A stretch of DNA of 64,000 bases from Ceratothoa steindachneri (taxonomy: Eukaryota > Arthropoda > Malacostraca > Isopoda > Cymothoidae): the NCBI GenBank assembly GCA_963969495.1, contig OZ018335.1, forward strand, positions 84,302,354 through 84,366,353, read 5' to 3'. How positions within the stretch are numbered: the first letter of the stretch is position 1; every line of letters begins with the position of its first letter. The translations under genes were made by a program, and so were the position numbers. Shown one piece after another: positions 44,301 to 54,939 of the stretch. Below the pieces are notes generated by a model, which ran no database searches, was not told the DNA's origin, and was given only the letters and a program-made list of their open reading frames with translations.

Positions 44301-45530
44301 AATAGTCTATGCTGTTGAGAGACGTAGCCTAACTTTTGCAAATTTTGCTCGCATTATTTATTATTGTTTCTTAATATGTGCAAAAATCACGTCAACAAAA
44401 CTTAAATCAACACAACATTAAAAAAACGCAAGAACTTATTCCTCAACCTAATATATCCTTTAATGAGGGGTTCTCTGGCAACCAGAGCTTCCTCTTGATA
44501 CAGTTTTTTATAGTAGGGCGTTGAATTCCTATGATAAAAACCCGGGCTTCGACTTGTTAGTCATGTAAGCATACATTATCATGGCCATAATCTCTATAGA
44601 TTGGTTTTCTATCATGAGGTAAGGCACATGATTCACCGTCGGTGCTCCGTCTTCCTGTGGACCTGATATTACCTGTGGTACCTCTTTAGTTGCTCATGCA
44701 TATGACAAATTCTCTCTCCTTTTCTTCTCTATCCTTACCATCTTTTTCTTCTTTAAAATTATTTGTCTTTTTGCCGGGCTGTTCATGGTCATTGCTCCTT
44801 GAAGACCCTGCATGTTTGAACAGTTAATGGTCATTGCCCCTTGAAGACCCTGGCAGTTTGGGCATTTCTTATCTCGTTCCTGCATTCTTTAACCCCGTGA
44901 CCCACTTGATTGCATTCCGAGCATTTTTTTCGGACTTGTAATCCTCTGTTTCATGATCCTTGATTGCCATGTAGTTAGAGCATATTGTGACCTGTACAAA
45001 TTCCTCTGTATCTATCTGCGAGGGAGTAATCCACAGGTTAAATGCTAGTAATCCTTGTTGTTTTGCCCTCCTAGCAGTCTTTACATCCTTGAACGCAATC
45101 TATAATAGGTGGCTAAATCTCCCTAACTCTACTACTTTTGTCACATTAGCCCATATAGTTTATCTTGCACTGACCGTTTGATCTCCTCTCCTGTATTTTC
45201 CGCTATTTGTTGGTCAATCTGTCTGTAGATGACTGCTCTTCGAGCCATAATCTTAGCTTGAATCATGGTTCCAGTTCAATCTTAATCAGACCCTTCTTAG
45301 CTTCTTTCCCTGTTAATCTTTCTATATCCTCTTCCTGGTAGCACATTCCCACGTACCCAGAGTACGAGTCTATCAATCTGTTCAAGGCAACATTTAATTC
45401 ACTATTAATTACCTCATTCATTCTCTGTCTTGGAGCTTGTCCATCACCTTAAAACTCGTAGGGGCAGACTTTTCCACCTTTCCCTATCCATCCTGGCGCC
45501 TCAATTAGACATGTTAAAATCTTGATTGAA
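41390..45530 (-). pseudogene. Jockey-type LINE, fragment D (ORF1 plus endonuclease of ORF2), split by a mariner
   Basis: Minus strand. The ORF1 N-terminus at about 45480-45300 ('LNVALNRLIDSYSGYVGMC', 'ERLTGKEAKKG') is followed by the nucleic-acid-binding region ('ANVTKVVELG', 'GLLAFNLWI') and a zinc-knuckle remnant ('KCPNCQGLQGAM', partly duplicated) at about 44860-44770. The conserved domain 'IMAMIMYAYMTNKSKPGF' lies at about 44620-44560. After the mariner (43056-44451) the charged tail of ORF1 resumes (Lys-rich, then Glu-rich, about 43040-42700). ORF2 begins near 42470 with 'LKIVEVNMNGLKDK' and 'VVVINEHGLRI'. It continues as endonuclease to 'KPDIALTSRN' and a degenerate 'TNHNTI' where SDH is expected, and ends about 41390 at the junction with the Penelope relic. 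RT is missing. Stops and frameshifts are frequent. Confidence 0.8.
43056..44451 (-). mobile_element. Mariner (different subfamily) inserted in LINE fragment D, 1396 bp
   Basis: Ends are inverted repeats starting TTGGGTTGAGGAATAAGTTC (left) and its near reverse complement ending 'cttattcctcaacctaa' (right), with TA on both sides (43054-43055, 44452-44453). Transposase on the minus strand is broken into frames: N-terminus 'ARRDICTVYGENALSERIAQ' and 'NFNLNDEKRSGAP' near 44140-43990, 'MCGGIVKASFFMSSL' near 43600, 'LEILRIPPYSADFAPSNFPLF' (third aspartate region) near 43380, and a C-terminus 'RWEEVVNNNGEYIID' near 43160. The right end carries a second, inner terminus-like copy ('aaaccgcaatgacttattattcaac', 44245-44275), which is odd and lengthens the element by about 175 bp. 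The lesions make it inactive. Confidence 0.88.
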
Positions 45531-46604
45531 GTAGATAAAGGGAGGAAAAAGTAAAGTTTGAACTTTTACAATACCTTATTGGGTCCTTCCTTGTAATTGT
45601 GCTGGTCTTTGGCACTTCACTTGTATATACTTAAGGCACTGGTATTCTTCACTTGCATAACTTCATGAACAAACTCTTCCCTATTGCACCTTAGAAATAC
45701 ACTGAAATTTGACTCAATAATTTTTACGTTTGACAATCTAATTTACACTTGGCAATGCCGCCTTTATTAAAAACTGACTTTACGAAGCGCGGACAACGAA
45801 TAAGTCTCGAAGAGTATGAAACTTACTTGTAGTAACGCGAAAGGAGCAGGCGTTACCTCACTTACTGTTAATTTTGCAGCCTTAAATCTTTCCCCCTTTT
45901 TTCTCGCCTTTATCGAAAACCGTATAGGAGAGAGAAAATGGTGAACTATTGCTTTTCAATAAAAGATAGGGAAAAAAGTGTGGAATAGTAAGAGAGTAAA
46001 GTTTAGAAAAGGTGGTATTTTAGTAGTAGAATTGATGTGCCAGTACGTCTGGCAATATCTCCATTTATGCTTCTTTGGTTTTTCACGTTTCAGTTAAACA
46101 TCATGGAAACATTCAAGCATTTGTTTTTGTGATTGCTTAGATTGTGACAGTAGAGATTGCTCATTTTTGTATTAACATACATGTGTGTTGCGTACGTTTC
46201 TTTAATAGATTATTAGTGTTCTTTTTGGATGCCGGTTTCGTTTATTTGCTATTTTTATGCTTAATTTGTCCACTACGGAGCTTTTATTTGTTTGATTGAT
46301 ATTTTGTTCTTTACTTGGGTACTTAATTTGTCCACTACGGATCTTTTTTTTCTCTTTTCTTTTTTTTCTTTTTTAGGTATACATGATACACATGTATGAA
46401 GTTTTCAAATAAGGTGTTCCATTAGGGTTTTTGCGTTTTTACGGAGGTATGATTATCTGTACAGTGGGACAACGTCCTCCAGCCTACTAAGTTGGCTGCT
46501 GCCGAATTCGCGTCAGTAGTATCTGTTTTCGTTATCGATTTCTGGTAGTCTAACATTTTAAAGAACTTCTTTAGGTATGTATGCATACATCTTATACCCA
46601 TACA
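45531..46604. other. LINE untranslated regions and unassigned sequence
   Basis: Lies between the 5' end of fragment D and the 3' end of fragment F, both on the minus strand, so it should hold the 5' region of one and the 3' region of the other. No coding motif. A 24-base direct repeat 'cttaatttgtccactacgga.ctttt' occurs at 46260 and 46322. Confidence 0.5.
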
Positions 46605-47795
46605 TCATTTGCTCTTTTGTGTAGGATCGCGTTTAGTGGTTCGATCCCAGCAAAATCGTGTAGAGTGGTTGAGGGGTTTGAAGTCCATTAAACTGACATT
46701 CAAAATGTATCTCATTGCCTTATTCTGCACCGCTTGTTCCTCTTTGAGTTGGGATTTGCTCACTAGGCTCATGAAAAGTTTTCTCTTGTTCGGGGGGGAG
46801 AGTCCCTTGAATCTATAGGGGTATTGCAGGCTTCTCTTGGCCTGCTCGACCTTTTCTTTAAGGTGATTGCAATTGCCTTTTGTTATTATTTCGAGTCTAA
46901 GGATCCGAGCTTCATCTCTGACCAATATATCCGTTGTTTTCCTACGTCCAATAGGAAAGACTAAATTTTTCCACATTGGTTCGTATCTTGGATCGAATTC
47001 GTAGGCATTGAGGTTTTGTATCTCCCCTGCTGTCCTGTTTGTTATGTGGGCTGGCTTTCTATAGTCGCTGGTTATCACCTGGCATATGTTGTCCGCCAGC
47101 TGGACATATAAGGCGTAGTCTTGGGTGGGCGGGGAAAGGTCATTTATATACAACGTGTATAGATTCGGAGTCAGGCAACCTCGTTGAGGTACCCCGGTGG
47201 TCATGGAAAAGGGCTGTCCTTGGTAGTCAATTATTCTTATAACAGCGTCCCGGTCTTCAAGGTAGTCCCACGGGAGCTTTGTGATGTTTGTCTCCATGCC
47301 CAGATCACTTAATTTCTTCTTGAGACCTAGCGTCCACACTTTGTCGAATGCTGATGACACATCTCTAAGCACAACATCGACTTTTTTTGTTCTCGGCTTT
47401 TGCTATAGCGATGTATTCTCTCATCAAATCAAGGGCTGTCTTCGTCTAAAGTTTCCTGCGGAAGTCATGCTGTTGTACGTTGTAGAGGTAATTTGCATAC
47501 AGTTAGGTCATTAGCCTGTCATTAATCATCTTTTCAAACAGATTCCATATGAACTCAAGTAGGGATATCAGTCTGTAGCTCCTGATTTGCCCTTTGGGCT
47601 TGCCTGGCTTTAGGAGAAAAATCATCCTAGCTCTTTTGAGGGAGTCTGAGAAGTACCCAAAGTTCAGAAATACATTGAAGAGGTTGAGTATTGATAAGTT
47701 GAAGTCTGCTGGGGCATTCATCAGGTGGGCTTTAGGGATACCTGAAATCCCTGGAGCCTTTTGTTTAAAGCTTTTTAGAGCCGCTTAAAATGGTG
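46605..47795 (-). pseudogene. Jockey-type LINE reverse transcriptase, fragment F
   Basis: Minus strand. From about 47795: 'LKSFKQKAPGISGIPKAHLM', 'FGYFSDSLKRARMIFLLKPG', 'SYRLISLLEFIWNLFEKMI' and 'QHDFRRKL'. Then a 255-codon open piece: 'LRDVSSAFDKVWTLGLKKKL', 'SMTTGVPQRGCLTPNLYTLY' and 'YVQLADNICQVI' (YADD box reduced to LADN), followed by the thumb region to 'RYILNVSLMDF'. A frameshift separates the two pieces near 47372-47503, and loss of the catalytic aspartate confirms inactivity. ORF1 and endonuclease are absent on the 5' side, where a Penelope-like fragment begins. It is a separate insertion from fragment D, since it lies upstream of that copy's ORF1. Confidence 0.85.
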
Positions 47796-47802
47796 AACAT
47801 GA

Positions 47803-47960
47803 TATTACAGGGAAATATATTAAATATGTTTGGACATTACCGTAAGAAACGGACCAATCAACTAACTCGAAAAACACATGGCTAGATTTATTTTTAACAA
47901 TATTTTGAACATTATTGTAAAGAAATGGACAAATTAACTGACATAAAAATACATGGATAT
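47803..47960 (+). repeat. Diverged tandem pair, also shared with 61200-61290
   Basis: Two units about 76 bp apart share 'acatta..gtaa.gaaa.gga' (47832 and 47907). The first unit and its left flank ('acagggaaatatatt', 'caatcaactaactc') match the reverse complement of 61200-61290, inside the 5' region of LINE fragment C. This is therefore a dispersed repeat, perhaps a LINE 5' untranslated region. Confidence 0.65.
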
Positions 47961-47972
47961 ATTTAAAAATAT

Positions 47973-48126
47973 GTTCGAGAACAAAAAATTGATGTTGGGT
48001 ATAAACAAATGTAGGAAAAGGTTGAGAAAAATTCTAGTTACATGCGGGGGCGTGGCAGATTCTGGCAGCGAGTCGTTCGGAGGATAGTCTCTGGCTGGAG
48101 TTGTGTATTGATTGAAGGTCTGTTTG
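47973..48126 (-). repeat. Inverted copy of the Penelope-like 3' end, left arm
   Basis: About 150 bases that are roughly 80% identical to the reverse complement of 48509-48656 (shared 'atgttgggtataaacaaa', 'ggagttgtgta.tgattga'). It duplicates, in opposite orientation, the 3' end of the Penelope-like fragment to its right. Confidence 0.85.
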
Positions 48127-48179
48127 AGAACCTTCTCGTCTTCCTTGTAGCCAGTGTTTATTGTACACCACAACGTTTC

Positions 48180-48656
48180 CCCAGCCAACCCTGAGCCTAT
48201 AATAAACTTGCTCATATATTACAAGACCAGAAAAACATGAAGAACAGTTGTTTTTCCACGATGAACCCCCTACAATTTGTGTAGTGTCGATGAATGCGTT
48301 CACCGCAACTTTAAATACATAGGGATGACTTCTACAACCTTGTCGCGCAGGTTGAGGATGCACCTCCAAGACGGGGCTATCAAACGACATGCCGCAACAT
48401 ATCATACGTCAATTACAAGAGAAACGCTCACCCAAAACAACTCAATCATCTTCTGTGATCCAAACCACGAAAGACATCAAATGATTGATGCAGTTATGAT
48501 CTCCCAACACAGACCTTCAATCATTACACAACTCCAGTGAGAAACTATCCTCCTAACTACCTCCCTCCAAAATCTGCAACGCCCTCGCATGGAACCCGAA
48601 TTCCTGAACATAATCCTCTTTTTGTTTATACCCAACATGAATTTTTTTTCTCGAAC
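48180..48656 (+). pseudogene. Penelope-like element fragment: GIY-YIG endonuclease and 3' end
   Basis: The plus-strand frame at 48277-48540 reads 'KYIGMTSTTLSRRLRMHL', then 'IKRHAATYH' and 'IDAVMISQHRPSI', the GIY-YIG endonuclease of Penelope-like elements (YIG core, the conserved Arg in 'SRRL', then a downstream region usually holding a Glu and Asn). Upstream pieces with stops ('PIINLLIYYKTRKT') fit the linker. The RT is missing. The domain differs clearly from that of the 39.7-41.4 kb element, so two Penelope lineages are present. The 3' part (48509-48656) pairs with an inverted copy at 47973-48126. Confidence 0.8.
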
Positions 48657-49176
48657 ATTTTTGTTAATCATATGCATCTAATTTTATGGGTGTTTTTTTT
48701 TACAAATTGATGTAAGAGTGTGTGCGAGAGAGAGAGGGGACAAAAGAGTGTTTAGATAAAGAGAAGAAGATAGGTAAGTGGGGAAGGGAAAGAAGTGTCG
48801 GAAAGTGCAAATGGATGCAAGAACCTGGTGATCAGGCCTATCACTTTCAATAATTTTAATTGTTGTATGTACACTTTGTTGTCTTTGTTATTAAGTGTGA
48901 TTTATTATGGCGTTCAAAGCCATTTGTCTTAAAAACTTAATTTTCTTGGGTATGTTTAAGTGCATCACTGTTGTTAATTATTTTAATTTATGTGCTTATT
49001 TTATTTGTCTTTGGTTTGCTTTGTAGTGAGTTTATCTTGTGTCTTTTGTCTATTCTTTCTTGAGGTCTTGTTAGGTGTTTCTTTGGTCTTCCTTGGTGAA
49101 TTCCATGTCCTTAATCGGGGTTTGAATTTAATGATTGGTTTGCGTCGTTATCAGTTTGGTAAATACATTTTTTTTC

Positions 49177-51882
49177 TTACTGCTTAGAACGGCACTTTAG
49201 CCCCGCCGTCCCGTAGTCTGGGGTGCTCGGAAATATGGCGTGACTTGGAACTCTTCTGTTCTGGTTAATCATTTGAACAATTTCCTCGTTCAATTCCTGA
49301 TTAACCAGCCTGTGCATATTTCGTCTACGTTCTTCGATGACAACGTCAATGAGAGTTATTCCCGCTTCCCTGTGTAGCTCTTCTTGGCGTCTTCTTTCTC
49401 GCCTGCACCTACCCGTAATTAGATACACGCATTTTTTTCTGCACAGTTTGTAGTCTTCTCTTTTGCGCCTTCCAGGGGCAAGAGAGTGCGGAGTGATATA
49501 TCAACGTAGATTTTACAATTGCATTGTAGATCTTTTTCTTGTTGCTTTTGCGGATATTTCTAAACATACATAGAGTCCGGGCTGCAGCTGAGCCCTTAGA
49601 AATACGTTCTGTGACGTACTTCATGGGCCCGGAAGAAGGGATTTTTACTCCGATTACATTGCACTCAGTGATGTAGGGATAGCGCCTACCCCCTACACTG
49701 ACATCAGAAAGTAGTATCTTGCCGATAGGGACTATTTTGAATTTCTCCTGGTAAGTGCTTATTTTCAATTGTGCCTCGTAGATGTTTATTCTTCCAATCT
49801 CGGTTGCTGTCATTCAAGCATGCTTAGGCACATTCCTTCAGGACTTATTATTATCAGGCTGAAATCATCGGCTTATTGAATGTTGAGGCAAGTTGGGTTT
49901 GCAGGTGCTGGAACATATGCGGTGTAAATCGAGTAGAGAGGGAGGGGCAGACCTCCCCTGCGGGTGGTCTGCAGTGAGAGAAAAATTCGGTCCGTCCGTG
50001 CAACCTAAATGGACATACGCCGCCCTCTCCATGACATAGTCTCAGATAATTCTCTCAAGTTTTCACTTAGGCCGAGCTGTAAGATCTTGTACTGCATTCC
50101 CCGTTGCCACACTTTTTCAATCGTCTTTGATACATCCCGACAAACAATGTCCACGTAACACCTTTCCTGTTTGACTTGGGCAAGCTTTTCCTGGAAGACA
50201 TTTATGGCTATCTCCGAACATTGCTTTCTTATAAACTAAATTGGTATGGCTTGTATAGTGAGTTATCCTCTAGGACTGACGCCGGTATTCGGTTGAGAAT
50301 CGTCTTGAATAGCATCCCACTAAATTCTAGAAGTATAATTGGCTGGTAGCTCTCTCTCTCTCTCTTAACCTCGAGTCCTTTCCATGCTTCGGAAAGAATA
50401 TCATTTTTGCCGTTTTGAATCTGGAAAGTATCTCGTGTTCAGCCAGGCGTTCAAGATTCTCTTCATTCCTTAAATGATGTTCGCTTGCGCCTTTTCGAAG
50501 TTCAGCTTCATAAGCCCCGATTGTCCTGAGGCTTTCTGACGGAATAAGCGGAGCGCACCGAGTACTTCCTCTTGGGTGATCTTGGCGTCTCCGTCGCGCT
50601 CTCTAACCACCTGGTGGTGAAGGTGCGTTCTATGTATCTGGTCGTCGTTAAGCTTGTCTATGATATTGCCTTCAAGCCTAATATCGTAATCTTCGTTTCC
50701 TCTTCGGTCATAATGAAGATTTTTTCCCAATAACTTCGGAATATTTCTTCTGTTTCGATGTTTCCGTCTTCTTTGAGTATTTCTCCCTTCTTCTTCTTCC
50801 CAGTCGATCCTTCGAGATGCCTGATTTTGTTCCATAAATATTTGGAAGATGTCTCGTAATCGAGAGTGTCGATCGCATCGTCACATCGTCTCAGCTGTTG
50901 CTCGAGGATCAACTCGTTGAGCTCTTCCTTGATCTATTTACTTCGTTGTAATGAGTGATATGATGCATTCCTGATGTTAATTTCATACAATAATTTTAGT
51001 TTACGGTAAAGTTATTTCATGTACTCAGTCCATCTATAGGTTGAGTGTGTTTTGTACTCGGACTTAGAGATACAAACTCTATCCGCGTGAATAAGATGGT
51101 TATTAAAGTCTTTGAGTGCCTCGTCGATCTCCTCAAGAATTGGCTCATCCAGTTTGGGCGGATGATAGGCCTCGAGACGGTGCGCATACCGTTCCCAGTC
51201 TGCTCTTCTGTAGTTCTTCTTTAACGCAGCTGGGACTTAAATACGGTTCCTGTAGATGGTAAGTAGGATCAAAATGTGATCACTATATGGTACCTAAACT
51301 GGTTCTATGTAGTAAGTAAACGGCAGCTGACATTAACCAAACATATGTCTGGTTTTGTAGCACTCCCTCCTCTGACGAAGGTGGGGAAGTCTGGCCCTAT
51401 CCGCTGGAATATATTCATTTCCCCTAGGATCTCTAGGCTTCTTCCAATTCAATTGAAGGTTCTGTCGCCGGATTCACTGTATCTGGCGTTCAGATCCCGC
51501 ATAATTATAGTGTGGTTCTTTTGCCAAATAGGCAAGTAAGAGAGTGTATAGGTAAAACATCTCTCCTTAGGGGTTGATACCAGGCCTCGATGCTCACGTT
51601 GCCTATTTCGAGTTCGAACTCCATGGTGAGATAGGGTTCTTCGAATTTTCCTATTTGCCTGTATTTAATCCCTTTCTTTATCGCAATAGAGGCACCGTCG
51701 TACCGCTCCTGTGAATAATTCGTGATCAACACGGTGTAATTTCAGGTCTTCATTTCCGAATAACGCGTGTCGACTCCGTGTTCTGAAATTAATATGATGT
51801 CTCCATCAATTTCTCTGAATAAATTTCCGTAAAGAGTCCTTTTCATAGTCCAGGCGGTGGTGTTTATTTCCAATATTTTCAT
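49177..51882 (-). pseudogene. Jockey-type LINE fragment B, ORF2 (endonuclease and RT)
   Basis: The ATG at 51882 begins 'MKILEINTTAWTMKRTLYGN' and 'ILISEHGVDTRY', the endonuclease start. 'GASIAIKKGIKYR' and 'EIGNVSIEAWYQP' follow near 51690-51550. The RT starts near 50590 ('ITQEEVLGALRLFRQKASG'). Its core is degraded: 'CRDVSKTIEKVWQRGMQYK' lacks the motif A aspartate context, and 'NIQ*ADDFSLI' keeps ADD after a stop. The thumb and C-terminus are at 49813-49180 ('YNAIVKSTLIYHSALSCPW', then 'EELHREAGITLID'). Stops and frame shifts occur throughout. With ORF1 upstream this is the most complete jockey-type copy here, about 4 kb, but dead. Confidence 0.82.
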
Positions 51883-52159
51883 TGTGTTCCATAGAATAGT
51901 GAATTGTTTTTACCAGTGTTTTTCTTGTTGTTTTTTTTCTTTGTGGCTGTATGGGCAGTTTTTCTGTGCACAGGATTTTCCCTCATCGCGGGGGAAGTGA
52001 CTTGGGGTTTTGGACCTGCTCTTCATAGCTCGTGTTCGGGTGCAGTGGCCATCGTCGTTGTGTCTGAAAACATGTATCCCTTCTCATTTCCCGCTTTTTC
52101 TTCTTCTTCTTCTTCGTCTTCGTCCTCTTCGGATTCCTCCGATGAGGGAGCTTCGACTA

Positions 52160-53194
52160 TTTTCTCCATCCAGATTTAACATAAGTGTTATTGCCTATGA
52201 CTGAATCCTTGAATTCCTTGGAGCATTTAGCGTCCGCGGGCATGATCACTGAAGGAAGATTGATTGCCTTTAAGAGTGCATTGAGACCTGGTTGTAACAG
52301 CCAGTCTTCACTGCATGCCACATTTGCGTGAGTAATGCAGATCAGAATCTTTGCACTCAAATCTCCTGTAATGCTCATATGTGGAGGTGTTGTCTTCACT
52401 TCCTCATTCTTCTTGGCGGTGCTCGTGTATGTCATCTCACTAACTTTCTTCTCTTCTTCTTTCTTCCCTTTGATTATTTCTCGGCGCTTTGGGCAGTTCA
52501 GGGCCATGGTCTTGTTTTTCCATTTGTAGTTGAGATATTTCTTCTTAGTGCTCTTGCATTTATCGAACCTAGTTTTTCTGTGGCGCATTCACTGCACCCC
52601 AATTTGTTCTTTTCCGGGCAGATCGTGTTTGTGTGTTGTTCTATTTGATAACAAACAAAACACATCTGTATGCTATTAAATCTCTCCTGCTGAATGGTCT
52701 CTCCTGGGATTTTCATATTAATGAATAAGATCCCGCCCAAAATTGCTTTCCTGGCCATGTCGGTAGTAGAGAAGGTTATTTCGAATACGTGGGTGTGTTC
52801 AAGGAATTAGATTATTTCTCGAACTTTCTCCCACCAGTTGCTCCTCATAATCTCCTCTTTTAGTTCTTCGGTTGTGTTTTCGCCGACCCAACTCTTCACT
52901 TTGTCGTAAATAACACTGCGGTTCTCTGCCACTCGTACGGGGGGGGGGAGGGGATCTTTTTTCTAGTCAGATACTCGTCATTGAGGCAGTTCCTTCTTCA
53001 GACAGGAGCCGGTCCACATCTTTTGTTTCCGTGCAGATGGTTAGGAAACCTGATGAAAGTTCAATCAATTTCACCAGGCCCACCCTGAGTTCGAGATAGA
53101 GGGTTTCGCATAGCTTCTTCTTTCCCGGGGCCTTTTCTCCTTGTGTGGTCCTGAGGAAGACTCTCTTAGTGAGGGGATTCATGGTCTTCTTCAT
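52160..53194 (-). pseudogene. Jockey-type LINE fragment B, ORF1
   Basis: Likely start is the ATG at 53194 (or 53182). The N-terminal domain 'LYLELRVGLVKLIELSSGFL' continues to 53000 and stops. In other frames: 'EKVREII*FLEHTHVFEITF', 'CFVCYQIEQHTNTICPEKN' with zinc-knuckle spacing, 'MALNCPKRREI' (two expected cysteines before it read as tyrosine), then the conserved domain 'DLSAKILICITHANVACSE' (52366-52237). An acidic tail with a Glu/Asp run ends near 52100. Nucleic-acid-binding protein of the element; non-functional here because of frameshifts and lost zinc ligands. Confidence 0.8.
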
Positions 53195-54020
53195 CCTTAG
53201 TAAGTTCTCTTCGTTTCTGTTTGTCCCCTGAAACCCATGAGTAATTATTTTTGTATTTTGTAAATGAAAAAGAATGTGAGATGGGTGGTAAAGACGGTAG
53301 TGGTGTGTGAAAGGGAGATCCGAAATATCGGTGAGAGCGCTCCCGTCCCTTTTCCAGTTGGTGCTTCCCAGCTTAGAAGCTGCTAGGATGATGGATGATG
53401 ATGGATGAGATGGGTATCGAGTGAGAACTTCAGAAAGGATGAATCCTGGTGGACATGATGCATTAGCGGCCGAATCAACAACCGCTAAATTTTTGCCACC
53501 TCCTTCCGGGTACATATCCCATAACCGCTTCCAACTACTTAGAGATGGGTATTACTTTCCTCTATGATTCTAGCCAGGTCACCCGTATGGTGTGGATCAC
53601 TCCTCCACCTGGGACTTGCAGTTAAGTCGCAGTTTTCAAGAAAATTTATGACTTATGCTTCCACTGTCGGCTAATCCTCAAACCAGCTTTCACATATGCC
53701 CTTAATTATTTCAGTCCAAGTGGGCGGCAGAGTTGAGGCGAAATTAATGAAGAGAAAGCATTCAAGGCAGGTTCTCAGGCAGGAGAATGGACGTGAACAG
53801 TGAGATGCTTAAGCCCTCATTGCTTAACCATCAAGATTATGCCAAAATTACTAATTCTCTTTATGAAGGGTGAAGCGAACTTCACCGAAAGGACTTCCTG
53901 GATAGGCTGTTTTTCTTTTTCAGCGGTCGTCCAAGTCCAATAAAAGCAAAGCAAAAAGTTGCTTTATCCAAAGGTATGACAGCAATGCTCGAAAGTCCAC
54001 TGCTCGTCCGTCATTTTTAT
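53195..54020. other. LINE B 5' region and unassigned sequence
   Basis: A minus frame stays open to 53515 but has no motif, so I take 53195-53515 as 5' untranslated sequence. A short (GATG/GATGAT)n tract lies at about 53388-53412. No further feature is seen to 54020. Confidence 0.5.
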
Positions 54021-54662
54021 GTTGGACTTGGAATATAGTAGTAGAGGATTTTAATAGGAGAAATAGTCTTGAAAATTGGGGGAAGCAAAAATGCTAGTAG
54101 AATAAAAGCCAGGTCTCTGGTGATAGAGTATCTCTTGCTTTCTTTTCGATTTGGTATATATATTTTTTATTTATTTTTTTTGCATGTAAATATACATAAG
54201 TATGTATATATGTAAATAGGCATTCAAGCCTTTATAGCAAAGGATTTTTAGATCCCTACTGCTTTTAGTAAAGAGATTTTTGTTTTTTGTTTGTATCTGT
54301 GTCGTTAACGCCCGGATTTTGAATTGTTTTTTATTATTTATTTTATTTTATTTTTTTATTTTCCGCGTGTTAATCACGCTAAAATATTGGGGAAATTATC
54401 AATTGACTACTTAAGTCAAAGGGGATTGTGTTTGGCTTTGTGTTGGTTGAGTATTGTAAAAATCTAAGTGAATATTGGGTCTACGTCATTGTCATTGGAC
54501 TTATGTATATATGTGAGGAATATAGTAGTAGAGGTGTTTAGTAGGAAAAATAGAGTAGGGAAAATTAGGGAAAATAATAGGAAAGTAACAAGAAAATAGA
54601 ATGAAAGTAAAGATCCCTAGTGAAAGGGTACCTTGGGCTTTCTTTACGTTTTGGGAGTGTTT
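54021..54662 (+). repeat. Direct repeat pair, about 150-bp units 472 bp apart
   Basis: 54021-54170 and 54493-54662 share 'ttggactt', 'gaatatagtagtagagg', 'taggaaaaatag' variants, 'aaaagccaggtctctggtga'/'aaagatccctagtgaaaggg' and 'cttgggctttctttacgtttt' variants, about 75% similar. The interval between includes 'ccctactgcttttagtaaag' (54258), which resembles 'ccctactgctagtgaagaat' at 57142 in the 3' region of LINE fragment C. These may be 3' ends of related LINE or SINE copies. Confidence 0.65.
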
Positions 54663-54939
54663 TTCTTATTGAGATATATAATATAAATATATATTCGGGT
54701 GTCCCAAAGTCATAAAAGTGAAAATCAAACTTGGCGCTAACGATACCAGCACACTTTGCCCTTGTTCGTACATGTGTGGAAATGATTCAGAGAAAGTTTT
54801 TAAAAAATTAGACCATATTTTCTGGTAGCACATAAAAATTGTCTCTCTAGAGAAAAGATCACGAAAGAGAGAAAAAGGCAGAAAGAATAAGATAATTTAT
54901 TCAAAGACGAGGGTTTGAGACAAATGATAACATAGAACA

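Noticed and set aside
54700..54725. Mariner-type terminus 'cgggtgtcccaaagtc' after TA-rich sequence
   Set aside because: No inverted partner was found within a few kilobases, so no element can be defined.
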